A DNA stretch of 64,000 nucleotides. Origin: Ancylobacter mangrovi. Its GTDB lineage: Bacteria > Pseudomonadota > Alphaproteobacteria > Rhizobiales > Xanthobacteraceae. The position numbers and the translations under genes were made by a program. Every line of letters starts with the position of its first letter. Position 1 is the stretch's first letter. The notes beneath the pieces were generated by a model. The model saw only the letters and a program-made list of their open reading frames with translations, did no database searches and was not told the origin of the DNA. The stretch spans positions 62,001 through 126,000 of the forward strand of contig NZ_JANTHZ010000010.1 of the NCBI RefSeq assembly GCF_024752355.1. The letters run 5' to 3'. Shown piece by piece: positions 50,524 through 58,828 of the stretch.

Positions 50524-51915
50524 TCAGTTGATCTGGTTGCCGTGGATCGGCATGCCGAGATCGCGCAGGATCTCCTGCACCTTCGGCACCGGCACGTCCC
50601 TCACCCGGATGCCGTCCTCCACCGCGACCGCGGCCGCGATGCCGGCCGCCTGTCCGGTCGCCATGCAGGCCGGCATGTTGCGCGAGCGCGCATGCGCGCC
50701 GTGATCGGCGGAGATGCAGCGCCCGGCGATGAGAAGCTGCTCCACGCCCTTGGGAACGAGGCAGCGATAGGGAATCTCGTAAGGACGCATGCCGCGGAAA
50801 TCGACATCGGCGCCCTTCGGGTCGTGGATGTCGAGGGCGGAGGCGTCGGCCGCGATGCTGTCCTCGAAATACGGTCCGTCGAGCACGTCATGCTCGGTGA
50901 GCGTATATTCGCCGACGACGTGGCGCGTCTCGCGCACGCCCAGCACCGGGGAGATCTGCGCGATCTTGGCGTTCTCGAAGCCGGGTATGCGTTCCTTGAG
51001 GAAGCGCGCATAGGCGTCGACCTGGCGGTAGCACTCCAGCACGGCGTCGGAGAACTCCTTCGGCGAGAACACGTCGACGCCGAGCACGCGCGTGGCGTTG
51101 ACATAGAGCTGACCGTCGGCGGTCTTGAGCGTGATGTTCTCGCGCTGAAGCTTGATGCCGGTGTCCTGCTGGAACTTGCGCAGCGACCCGTTGAAGCCGG
51201 TCAGCCACAGGCCATAGGCCAGGTCCTCGTCCTTCTCGGGGATCGCGCGGGCCGGCACGTCGTCGGTCTGGCGCGCCCAGTCGGCCAGCCGCTTGATGTC
51301 GACATTCACCATGGTGAAGTACATCGACACCGGCTGCATCGTCGTGGTCGCGTCGCCCGCGCCCATCACGAAGGGCACGTCCGCCTTGGCGGCCATGTCG
51401 CCATCGGCCGAACAGTCGATCAGCACCTTGCAGCCGACGAACTGCCGGCCGCTCTTGCTCTCGACGACGACGCCCCTCACCTCGCCGTGCTCGACCACGG
51501 GGCTGGACACGAAGGTCTCGAACAGGATCTGCACGCCCGCCTCGGCGCACAGGCGGGTAAGCAGCATCTTCATGATCTCGGGATCGCAGGGCGAGGCGAT
51601 CTTGACGCCGCCCGACTTCGACACCGCCATGTAGTCCTCGCCGGCCCCGCCGACCGAGCGGGCGAGATTCCAGATCTCCAGCGGCAGCCCGCCAACCAGC
51701 GCGCCCGACGGCTTGGTGTTGAGGCCGAGCGTGAGGTTTCCGCCCAGCGAACCGAAACGCTCGATCAGGACCACGCTCTTGCCCCGGCGCGCGGCGGCTA
51801 TCGCCGCGATCGGCCCCGTGGTGCCACCGCCCACGACGACGATGTCCGCCTCCATGAGGACGGGCGTCTCGCGTGCGGGCTCCTTAATGACCTTGTCGAG
51901 CACAGGGGCGTTCAT
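50524..51915 (-). CDS. FAD-dependent oxidoreductase (FAD_oxidored family)
   Basis: A 463-residue flavoprotein. The dinucleotide fold is ADIVVVGGGTTGPIAAIAAA (23-42, GxGxxG variant GGGTTG), with Glu52 (LIERFG) for the FAD ribose and a second FAD contact at LLIAGRCISADHGAHA near the C-terminus. The CSADGDMAA segment (about 188-196) is typical of the FAD_oxidored family, which shares this fold with succinate dehydrogenase-like and thiazole-synthesis proteins; substrates are mostly unknown. Start ATG 51915 follows GGAGA. It has its own promoter with the 51959-51983 inverted repeat. Confidence 0.88.
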   Translation of the reverse strand: MNAPVLDKVIKEPARETPVLMEADIVVVGGGTTGPIAAIAAARRGKSVVLIERFGSLGGNLTLGLNTKPSGALVGGLPLEIWNLARSVGGAGEDYMAVSKSGGVKIASPCDPEIMKMLLTRLCAEAGVQILFETFVSSPVVEHGEVRGVVVESKSGRQFVGCKVLIDCSADGDMAAKADVPFVMGAGDATTTMQPVSMYFTMVNVDIKRLADWARQTDDVPARAIPEKDEDLAYGLWLTGFNGSLRKFQQDTGIKLQRENITLKTADGQLYVNATRVLGVDVFSPKEFSDAVLECYRQVDAYARFLKERIPGFENAKIAQISPVLGVRETRHVVGEYTLTEHDVLDGPYFEDSIAADASALDIHDPKGADVDFRGMRPYEIPYRCLVPKGVEQLLIAGRCISADHGAHARSRNMPACMATGQAAGIAAAVAVEDGIRVRDVPVPKVQEILRDLGMPIHGNQIN

Positions 51916-52440
51916 GCTTCGCGTCTCCCTAACGGTCGCCCTTGGCAGGGCTTGTTTTATATATGAAACATCAGTTCATATATGGTTCATTAAAATGAGA
52001 CGGCCGTCAAGCGCCGGGCCGATCGGCGTCGGCTCGTCGCAGCTCGACGACTTGCGGGCGGTTGGGGAGACGGAATCGATTGTGGACGAGAGAACGTCGT
52101 CGCTGCGTTCTTGCCGAATTATTATCGGCATAAGATAGTATCTATACGTCGACTTTATGTAATTTATTCTAAATATGCGGATTAAATCCGCGATGATGCT
52201 TCGATCAAACTTGATAGATTAGGACGACTTCTGCTTTGCTTTCGTCAGTTCCACAATAGCCGGAAAGTCCGGGCGGCTCTGTAGTCAGACGCGAGCTCGT
52301 TGGGATCGGCGTCGCTGATACATCCCCTTGGGCAACCTTGAAGACGTCAGGGCATAGGACAGGCTCGATCGCCGGCAGCGAGGCGCCGTTCCGTCCCGCG
52401 CAGCACCCGCCACGGCTGAAAGCCGGGAGCCCCTGCCCCG
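51916..52440. promoter_or_regulatory. AT-rich gene-free region upstream of the FAD oxidoreductase
   Basis: 525 bp without a supported gene. It holds the operator candidate at 51959-51983, a dyad TGCCGA-N7-TCGGCA (52112-52130) and a near-continuous palindrome GCGGATT-A-AATCCGC (52177-52191). The 52130-52210 part is far more AT-rich than the genome. The right end follows the stop of the 52441 dehydrogenase (minus strand), so one of the dyads may act in termination of that long operon. Confidence 0.4.
51959..51983. promoter_or_regulatory. Candidate IclR operator upstream of the FAD oxidoreductase
   Basis: Perfect inverted repeat ATATATGAA (51959-51967), seven-base spacer, TTCATATAT (51975-51983), 44-68 bp upstream of the start codon. 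It shares ATATGAA(A/G)CAT with the iclR/ABC promoter. Confidence 0.6.
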
Positions 52441-53526
52441 TCAGAACGGGCAGGACGAACGACATCCCGTCTCGTCCGCCAGCCGCACCAGGTCGGCGAC
52501 GGTGTCGGCCGGGAGCATCAGCCCTTCGGTCCGGTGGCGGGCGTCGTTGCGGGCCTCGATCTCGCCCGGATAGACGATCTCGTCGAAGCCCTTGGCCAGC
52601 GGCGCCTGCTTCAGCTCCGCGATCAGCGCCTCCATGCGTGCGCCGAACTCGGCCAGCGGCTGGAAGGCGGCAATGTCGAAGGCGATCATGAAATGGCCGG
52701 TGCGGCCGGGACGCTCGAACTGGTAGGGCCCGCTCACCGCCTTGCCGAAGCCGCTGCCGCTGAGCACGCCGGAAAGCATGTCCATCATCACCGCGATGGC
52801 GTAGCCCTTGTGCTGCGCCATCGGAAGGATGTTGCCGGCCAGCGCCGCGGCGGCGTCGGTGGTCGGCTCGCCCGCCGCGTCGATCGCCCAGCCCTCGGGA
52901 ATGGCGAGCTTCTTCTGCTGCGCGAGGTAGATCTTGCCCCGCGCGACGGCGGTGTTGGCGATGTCGAGCACCATCGGCGCGTGCCGCCCGGCGGGCGCCG
53001 CCCAGGACCATGGATTGGTGCCCACGCTCTTGGCCCGCCCGCCCCATGGCGCCATGGCCGGGCTGGCATTGGTCGACAGGAAGCCGACGCAGCCCGCGCG
53101 CGCGGCCATCAGCGTGAAGTACATCGCCGTGCCGAAATGGTTGGAGTTGCGCAGCGCCGCGACGCCCACCCCATGCGCCCGGGCGCGCGCGATCGTCTCC
53201 TCCATGGCGCGGGCGGTCAGCACCTGGCCCATGCCGTCATGGCCGTCGATGACGCAGATCGCGCCGGCGTCGACCACGCGCTCAGGTGCCGCCACCGGCG
53301 CGACGACGCCCGCGCGCAGCCGCGCCGCATACCAGGGCAGGCGCATCACGCCGTGGGACTGGTGCCCCCAAAGGTCGGCCTGCACCAGCGTGTCGGCCAC
53401 CAGCCGCGCATCCTCTTCGGACATGCCGCAGGAAGCGAAGACGGCGCCGGCGAAATCGCGAAGCGGCCCGTCGGCGACCGGGACCAGCCCGTCCGGGGCG
53501 CGCGTGGCGGCATCAGGAGACGGCAT
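52441..53526 (-). CDS. Ldh2-family NAD(P)-dependent dehydrogenase
   Basis: A 361-residue Ldh2/malate-type oxidoreductase. Family blocks: GHQSHGVMRLPWYAARL, ALRNSNHFGTAMYF, SVGTNPWSWAAPAG (Trp-Ser-Trp in place of the usual small-residue run) and LPMAQHKGYAIAVMMDML. It is the last gene of the minus-strand operon beginning at 60422 and follows the cupin gene by three bases. A second Ldh2 gene (56916) lies in the same operon, so the two presumably act on different hydroxy or imino acids. Confidence 0.9.
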   Translation of the reverse strand: MPSPDAATRAPDGLVPVADGPLRDFAGAVFASCGMSEEDARLVADTLVQADLWGHQSHGVMRLPWYAARLRAGVVAPVAAPERVVDAGAICVIDGHDGMGQVLTARAMEETIARARAHGVGVAALRNSNHFGTAMYFTLMAARAGCVGFLSTNASPAMAPWGGRAKSVGTNPWSWAAPAGRHAPMVLDIANTAVARGKIYLAQQKKLAIPEGWAIDAAGEPTTDAAAALAGNILPMAQHKGYAIAVMMDMLSGVLSGSGFGKAVSGPYQFERPGRTGHFMIAFDIAAFQPLAEFGARMEALIAELKQAPLAKGFDEIVYPGEIEARNDARHRTEGLMLPADTVADLVRLADETGCRSSCPF

Positions 53527-53529
53527 GGC

Positions 53530-53952
53530 TCAGATCCTTCCGCCGCGCTCGGAATCGATGGACCGCGTGTCGCCGGTGGCGACGATGGTGCGGGTGGCCT
53601 CAATCGAGGCGTAGGTCCAGAAGATCCGCATCCGCTCCGTTTCCGAGGTGTTGATGAAGCGGTGCGGCAGGTTGGCCGGCACCCAGGTGGTGTCGCCCGC
53701 GCCCATGCGGTGCGCGGTGCCGTCGATCTCAACGACCGCCTCGCCCTCCAGCACCATCACGCTCTCCTCGCAATTGTGGGTGTGGAGCGCGATTGCCGCG
53801 CCGGGGGCGAACTCGGTGATGCCGTTGAGCAGGCTGGTCGAGCCCGAGGCGCGCGTCACCAGCGGAATGGTGCGCGCCCCGTTGCCACGGTCATGCGGCG
53901 TGATCTCGCCCGGCCGCAGGATCGCGGCTCTCGCGCGCGGCGTGTCGTTCAT
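53530..53952 (-). CDS. Cupin-domain protein
   Basis: A 140-residue single cupin. Motif 1 supplies His57, His59 and Glu63 (LHTHNCEESVMVLEGE) and motif 2 His97 (WVPANLPHRFIN), the complete 3-His/1-Glu metal site. Such proteins may be isomerases, dioxygenases or lyases for small acids, or sensors. Start ATG 53952 follows AAGGAAA. It lies between DUF4387 and the Ldh2 gene in the AtuA operon, where an isomerase or lactone/ketone tautomerase role is plausible. Confidence 0.88.
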   Translation of the reverse strand: MNDTPRARAAILRPGEITPHDRGNGARTIPLVTRASGSTSLLNGITEFAPGAAIALHTHNCEESVMVLEGEAVVEIDGTAHRMGAGDTTWVPANLPHRFINTSETERMRIFWTYASIEATRTIVATGDTRSIDSERGGRI

Positions 53953-54069
53953 CTGGCTGTTTCCTTGGGCTCGGCGGCGGTGGCGGCGGTCCTCGCCATC
54001 CCGCATCCGCCGGCCCGGCCGCTGCGGGCCGGACCGGCGTTTCGCGTGGAGCGGTTCTGCGAGGCGCCG

Positions 54070-54381
54070 TCAGTCCGGAATTTCGAGCTCGACCAGCGGG
54101 CCGTGCTGCTGGCCGCCATAGATGTCGCCGCAGTCGCGCGAGCCCTGGATCGCCGGCCGCGGGATCGAGATCTTGATCGCCCGCGCCGCGTCGTGCTCGA
54201 AGAAGGTCACCTCCTCCTCCGGCACGCGGTAGATCGAGGCGAAGCTCGCCTTGGTCAGCACCTTGGAGGCGCAGACCTTGCGGTAGACGTCGTCGGTCTC
54301 GAACATCACATCGAAGGTCAGCGTGAACGGGCCGGCATTCTTCGACCGGATCAGACGCGCCAGATCACCCAGTTTCGCCAT
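54070..54381 (-). CDS. DUF4387-family protein
   Basis: A 103-residue protein starting KLGDLARLIRSKNAGPFTLT, the conserved start of DUF4387, with an acidic/hydrophobic core and ending in GPLVELEIPD. DUF4387 is found beside or fused to AtuA-like (DUF1446) proteins, as here: it starts three bases after the AtuA stop, with GGAGG upstream. The pair is presumed to form a two-subunit enzyme; its reaction is not established to my knowledge. Confidence 0.85.
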   Translation of the reverse strand: MAKLGDLARLIRSKNAGPFTLTFDVMFETDDVYRKVCASKVLTKASFASIYRVPEEEVTFFEHDAARAIKISIPRPAIQGSRDCGDIYGGQQHGPLVELEIPD

Positions 54382-54384
54382 CGC

Positions 54385-55758
54385 TCAGACCTCCAGGAAC
54401 TCGGTGCGGAACATCTCCAGCGGATGGTCCGGCTCGACGATGTGGTTGAGGTTGAAGCGGTACACCGCCCCGCGGTTCACATGGCTCGGCGCCATCGGGT
54501 AGGCGATGCCGGTGATGAGCCCGCGCCATTCCGGAATCGGGTAGTGGACCGCGAAATGGGCGAAGGTCTTGGCGATAGAATCGGTGATTGCCTCGTCGGC
54601 GGTGGTGATGGTGAAGACCAGCCCGACCTCGTGGCCGATCTGGTCGGCGAGCGGCTCCAGCGAGCCCATCACCCCGTCGCGGCCATAGACGCGGACATGG
54701 ATGTCGTAGTCCTCGCGCCCGAGCCGGCCCTGGAACATCTCCTGCACGCGGGCGAAGAACTTGTCCTGCATGCCCTCCAGCCAGGAATCGAGCTGGCGCA
54801 AGATGAAGGGCTCGCGCACGCCGCCGATGATCAGCGCCTGGTAGCCGGCGAGCTCGGAGCCTTCGAGCTTGATGGTGAGGCGCCCGGACGGGCGGAAGCT
54901 CGAGCCGCGCACACGCACGGCGCGCTCGTTCAGCGCCTCGTACTGGGCGTCGAGCGTGTCGATAGTGCCGCTCGGCTCGGTGATGAGGAACGGGTCGGCG
55001 TTCTCGTAGAGCGTGTGCGAGGCGACGCTCTGGGGGCTGCAGCGGACGTCGAAGTCCATCGGCTCGATGTCGAAATGGTCGTCGCGCACCCAGGCCATCA
55101 GGCTGTCCGGGCGCTTGCGCTGCACCACGCAGGCAGTCCCGCATTCGAGGATCTTGGCGGCGTGCCAGGCGGCGCCGGCATTGGCGCCCATCATCAGCGG
55201 CACGGTCGCGAACAGCGAGGTGTCGGAAGCGCGGCCCGCGAGCACCACGTCGGCGCCCTTTTCGATCGCGTCGGCGATCGGCTCGTGGCCCATCATGCCG
55301 ACGATATGCGAACTGCGATCGATCACCTCGTCGTTGATCGGCGGCGCGGGGTTGAGCGCGGTGATGCGCCCCTCATGCAGGCGGCGCTTGAGATAGGCCT
55401 TGTCCTGCTCCGAGCGCACGAGCGCGAGGTTGAACTTCAGCCCCTCCTCGCGGGCGATCTCCAGCGCGATGTCGCGCATCCAGTCGACGCCGGCGTCGCC
55501 GCCGCCGAAGCCGCAGGAGCCGACGATCAGCGGCGCGCCGACCTTGGCGCGGCCGAGCAGCATCAGGCGCAGGTCGCGCTTGGTGCCCTCGCGCGAGAAA
55601 TGCGGCTTGCCGCTGCCCAGATGCGCGGGGCCGGCATCGGTTGAGCCGCCATCGCAGGCGATGACGTGCGGCTCGAGCGAAATGCCGCGCGCGAACGAGG
55701 ATTCAAGGAAGCCCGAACCGATCTGGCCGGACGCCGACAAAACTCTTACTTCAGTCAT
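54385..55758 (-). CDS. AtuA-like protein (acyclic terpene utilisation AtuA family, DUF1446)
   Basis: A 457-residue DUF1446/AtuA-family protein. Landmarks: HVIACDGGSTDAGPAHLGSG near residue 31, PLIVGSCGFGGGDAGVDW (glycine loop), VVLAGRASDTSLFATVPLM, LECGTACVVQRKRPDS. The family is named after a Pseudomonas citronellol/geraniol gene of uncertain biochemical role; here there are no acyl-CoA carboxylase genes, so a terpene pathway is unlikely. GAGGTGAG precedes ATG 55758. With DUF4387, two Ldh2 enzymes and a cupin it more likely handles a small hydroxy or amino acid. Confidence 0.88.
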   Translation of the reverse strand: MTEVRVLSASGQIGSGFLESSFARGISLEPHVIACDGGSTDAGPAHLGSGKPHFSREGTKRDLRLMLLGRAKVGAPLIVGSCGFGGGDAGVDWMRDIALEIAREEGLKFNLALVRSEQDKAYLKRRLHEGRITALNPAPPINDEVIDRSSHIVGMMGHEPIADAIEKGADVVLAGRASDTSLFATVPLMMGANAGAAWHAAKILECGTACVVQRKRPDSLMAWVRDDHFDIEPMDFDVRCSPQSVASHTLYENADPFLITEPSGTIDTLDAQYEALNERAVRVRGSSFRPSGRLTIKLEGSELAGYQALIIGGVREPFILRQLDSWLEGMQDKFFARVQEMFQGRLGREDYDIHVRVYGRDGVMGSLEPLADQIGHEVGLVFTITTADEAITDSIAKTFAHFAVHYPIPEWRGLITGIAYPMAPSHVNRGAVYRFNLNHIVEPDHPLEMFRTEFLEV

Positions 55759-55789
55759 CTCTCACCTCAACCGTCTCCAACCCGAATGT

Positions 55790-55816
55790 GCCGGCGCGAC
55801 GGGGCGCCGCGCCGGC
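55790..55816 (-). promoter_or_regulatory. Hairpin after the ABC binding-protein gene
   Basis: Perfect inverted repeat GCCGGCGCG (55790-55798) / CGCGCCGGC (55808-55816), nine-bp stem and nine-base loop, in the 64-bp gap between the binding protein and the AtuA gene. No T-run. Comparable hairpins follow four other binding-protein genes here. Confidence 0.55.
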
Positions 55817-55822
55817 CCGGCG

Positions 55823-56857
55823 TCAGCCGAGTTCCTGCAGCGCCTGATCGACGAAGCGGGTGTCGATGAAGCGGTTGAGGTCGGGCTTGCCCTTGATGGC
55901 GCCGGCCTTCTCGTAGACGGGGATCAGCTCCTCGAAATATTCGCGCTTGAACTCGCCGTCGTTCGGCCAGGCGTTGATGTCCTTCGAGAGCTTCTCCCAC
56001 ACGGGCTTCAGCTCCTCGTCGGTCGCCTCCGAGGCCTTGGCGACGGTGGCGTATTTGCGGAAGCCCGCCGCGAAATACTCGTAGTCCTTGTTGGCCCGCC
56101 GGAACGACTGGATGGTGGCCTTGTTGAGGTCGACGATGGCGCGGAAATTTTCCTTGTCGTCGACCCACTTGCCGGGCACCAGCCAGGCTTCCGAGTACCA
56201 GTGCTTGTAGGCCTTCCACGGCTCGATCAGCACCTTGTAGTTGCCCTGCTTCACGATCGTGGCTGCCTGGTCGAAATGCACCGGCACCGCGGCGACGCGC
56301 CCGCTCAGCAGCGCGCGCATGCGCGAGCCCGAGCCGCCCATTTCCACGATGGTGGTGTCGTCGATATTGATGCCGTGCTGGTTCAGCACGCCGCTCAGCA
56401 GCACGTAGATGAAGTCGCCGCGCGAGTTCAGCGCGATGGCGTTGCTGGTGTTCTTGAAGTCGTCATAGGACTTGATCATGTCGGCGTTGACGACGAACAC
56501 CTGGCTCGTGCTGTTGTAGACGAGCCCGGTCAGGCGGACGTCGGCGCCGAGGCTGTTCGCCAGCATCGCGGTGACGACGTCGGAGTCGCCCGCATTGGCG
56601 GAGCCGGCGACGATCGACTGGGTGATGACCTGCATGGATTCGATGCGGTCGATCTTCGGTTCGGGGTAGCCGAGTTCCGCCAGTCCCTCGCGCAGGGCGA
56701 TGACCTCGGGAATGTGGATCGCCAGGCTGAAGCCCTGGATGACGATGCTCAGCCGCTCCTTCTCCGCGGCGAGCGCGCCGCCTCCGCCGGAAAGGACGAG
56801 GCCGGCCGCGCCGGCGCCGGCCGCACTCTGAAGCAGCCTTCTGCGTGTCAGATTCAT
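55823..56857 (-). CDS. ABC transporter binding protein, taurine/nitrate/sulfonate (NMT1-like) type, with Tat signal
   Basis: A 344-residue periplasmic receptor of the SsuA/TauA/NMT1 class. The leader has a twin-arginine motif (NLTRRRLLQSAAGAGAAGL). The mature part starts RLSIVIQGFSLAIHIPEVIAL, with the class hallmark SIVAGSANAGDSDVVTAML. GGGAGGAA precedes the ATG. Gene order places it between the Ldh2 gene (56916) and AtuA, separated from its permease/ATPase genes (58010-60422) by that Ldh2 gene. Confidence 0.9.
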   Translation of the reverse strand: MNLTRRRLLQSAAGAGAAGLVLSGGGGALAAEKERLSIVIQGFSLAIHIPEVIALREGLAELGYPEPKIDRIESMQVITQSIVAGSANAGDSDVVTAMLANSLGADVRLTGLVYNSTSQVFVVNADMIKSYDDFKNTSNAIALNSRGDFIYVLLSGVLNQHGINIDDTTIVEMGGSGSRMRALLSGRVAAVPVHFDQAATIVKQGNYKVLIEPWKAYKHWYSEAWLVPGKWVDDKENFRAIVDLNKATIQSFRRANKDYEYFAAGFRKYATVAKASEATDEELKPVWEKLSKDINAWPNDGEFKREYFEELIPVYEKAGAIKGKPDLNRFIDTRFVDQALQELG

Positions 56858-56915
56858 TGGTAATTCCTCCCTTTTGTCGTTGATTCTTCGTGTCGTCCGC
56901 TCGCCGCGGCGATGC

Positions 56916-58013
56916 TCAGTCGATGGCGACCGGCGCGGCGAGGATCTCGAGCGGGGCGAGGCCGCAGCGCGCCGCCTCCGCGTCCAGCGCGGCGTGCACG
57001 TCGGCAGCCAGCGGGATGCCGGTGCGCAGGCGCTCCTTCTCCCGCCGTGCCTCGCGCTCGCCCGGCACCAGGATCTCCTCGACCCCGGCCGCCCGGGGCT
57101 GCGCCTTCATGCGCACGACCAGCTCGTCCATGCGGGCGAGGAACATCTCCTCCGGCATGAACAGGTCGGTGCGCAGGCACAGGAAGAAATGGCCGACATT
57201 CTGCGGCCGGTCGAAGCTCTGATGCGGGTTGCCGACCTCGCCGCCGAAGGCCGCGCCGGAGAGGACGCCGCTCAATATGTCCATCAGCATCGACAGCGCC
57301 GCGCCCTTGACGCCGCCGAAGGGCAGCATCGAGCCGCCGTCGATCAGCGCCTTGGGATCGGTGGTCGGCCGGCCTTCGGAATCGAGGGCGAGGCCGGGCG
57401 GGATCGACGTGCCGGCCTGCGCGGCGACATAGACATTGCCGCGCGCCAGCACGCTCATCGCCATGTCGAGCACGAAGGAGGGCTCGCGCCCGGCCGGCAC
57501 CGCGAACGCCATCGGGCTGGTGCCGAAGAAGGGCGCGCGCCCGCCCCAGGGCGGGAAGGCCGGCGAGGCGTTGGTGAAGGCGATGCCGATCATTCCGGCT
57601 TCCATCGCCTGCAGCACGTAGAACGCCGCCATGCCGTAATGGTTGGAATTGCACACCGAGACGAGGCCGGTGCCGTGCCGGCGCGCGAGCTCGATCGCCT
57701 CGCCCATCGCCCGGCGCCCGACCACCGCGCCCATGCCGTTGTCGCCATCGACATGAGAGGCGGCATCCGCGACCTTGCGGACCGCGATGTTGGGTGCGCG
57801 GTTGTTCAGCCCTTCGCGCAGGCGCTTGAGATAGGTCGGCGCGCGGAACACGCCATGCGTGTCGGTGCCGCGCAGATTGGCGCGCACCAGGCACTCGGCG
57901 ACGGTCGCCGCGTCGGCCGGCGGAAGGCCGGTGGCGGCGAACAGGCCGGCCACGAACTCGCGCAGGCGGCCCACTTCCACATGGACGCGGCCGTCGACGT
58001 CAACCGCGCTCAT
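56916..58013 (-). CDS. Ldh2-family NAD(P)-dependent dehydrogenase
   Basis: A 365-residue Ldh2-type enzyme: RGTDTHGVFRAPTYLKRL, VCNSNHYGMAAFY, GTSPMAFAVPAGREPS and LPFGGVKGAALSMLMDIL. It differs from the 52441 paralog in the nicotinamide loop (PMAF versus PWSW), so they are not recent duplicates. Its start overlaps the ATPase stop (ATGA, 58010-58013), embedding it inside the ABC transporter genes. It probably oxidises the imported compound. Confidence 0.9.
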   Translation of the reverse strand: MSAVDVDGRVHVEVGRLREFVAGLFAATGLPPADAATVAECLVRANLRGTDTHGVFRAPTYLKRLREGLNNRAPNIAVRKVADAASHVDGDNGMGAVVGRRAMGEAIELARRHGTGLVSVCNSNHYGMAAFYVLQAMEAGMIGIAFTNASPAFPPWGGRAPFFGTSPMAFAVPAGREPSFVLDMAMSVLARGNVYVAAQAGTSIPPGLALDSEGRPTTDPKALIDGGSMLPFGGVKGAALSMLMDILSGVLSGAAFGGEVGNPHQSFDRPQNVGHFFLCLRTDLFMPEEMFLARMDELVVRMKAQPRAAGVEEILVPGEREARREKERLRTGIPLAADVHAALDAEAARCGLAPLEILAAPVAID

Positions 58014-58828
58014 ACCCGCGCTCCCTTCTTGAGGATCTGCCAGATCTCGCGGCGCAGGGCGAGGAACTCCGGGTCGCTCTTGAGCGCGTCGCGCCGCGGG
58101 CGGCCGAACGGCACGTCGATGATCTGCTCGATGCGGCCCGGGCGCGGCGACATCACCACGATGCGGTCGGCGAGATAGAGCGCCTCCTCGATCGAGTGGG
58201 TGACGAAGATCACCGTCTTGCGCTGGCGCTCCCAGATGGAGAGCAACTCGTCCTGCAGCAGGTCGCGCGTCTGCACGTCGAGCGCGCCATAGGGCTCGTC
58301 CATCAGCAGCACCTGCGGCTTGATGGCGAGCGCGCGGGCGATGCCGACGCGCTGCTGCATGCCGCCGGACAGCTCGTGCGGATAGGAGTGCTCGAAGGCC
58401 GAGAGACCGACGAGGTTGACGTATTCGCGCGCGATATCGAGCCGCTCGGCCTTGCCAACGCCCGTGACCTCGAGGCCGAAGGCCACGTTGTCGATCACCT
58501 TGCGCCAGGGGAACAGCTCGAAGCTCTGGAACACCATGCCCCGGCCGTCGCCCGTGGTGTTGGTGACGTTCTTGCCGTCGAGCACCACTTGCCCGCTGTC
58601 GCAGGTCTCGATGCCGTCGATGATGCGCAGCAGCGTGGACTTGCCGCAGCCCGAGGGACCGAGCAGGACGAGGAATTCGAGGTCCTTCACCGCCAGCGAG
58701 AAGTTCTCCAGCACCGGCAGGCTGTTGCCGCGCCCGTGGTAGTATTTGGTGACGTTGCGGATCTCGAGCTTGTCGGGCGCGCCGGTCCCGGCGGGTCGCG
58801 TTTCGAGTTCGGACATTGCGAGGCTCAT
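58010..58828 (-). CDS. ABC transporter ATPase, taurine/nitrate/sulfonate type (SsuB/TauB-like)
   Basis: A 272-residue ATPase: Walker A GPSGCGKST, Q-loop VFQSFELFPWRKV, signature LSGGMQQRVGIARAL, Walker B VLLMDEPYGALD and switch VTHSIEEALYLADRI. The W-R-K after the Q-loop and short length without a regulatory domain are typical of SsuB/TauB/NrtD. It overlaps both neighbours (58825-58828 and 58010-58013), so translation is coupled with the second permease and the Ldh2 gene. Confidence 0.92.
   Translation of the reverse strand: MSLAMSELETRPAGTGAPDKLEIRNVTKYYHGRGNSLPVLENFSLAVKDLEFLVLLGPSGCGKSTLLRIIDGIETCDSGQVVLDGKNVTNTTGDGRGMVFQSFELFPWRKVIDNVAFGLEVTGVGKAERLDIAREYVNLVGLSAFEHSYPHELSGGMQQRVGIARALAIKPQVLLMDEPYGALDVQTRDLLQDELLSIWERQRKTVIFVTHSIEEALYLADRIVVMSPRPGRIEQIIDVPFGRPRRDALKSDPEFLALRREIWQILKKGARV

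Noticed and set aside
52534-55644. A reading frame of over 1000 codons on the plus strand opposite the Ldh2, cupin, DUF4387 and AtuA genes
   Set aside because: It is an antisense shadow of GC-rich coding DNA: Arg/Ala/His/Asp-rich, no domain, and it crosses four well-supported genes on the other strand.
54385-55758. Acyclic terpene (citronellol/geraniol) degradation pathway
   Set aside because: No geranyl-CoA carboxylase, acyl-CoA dehydrogenase or hydratase genes accompany the AtuA-like gene; the name reflects family only.
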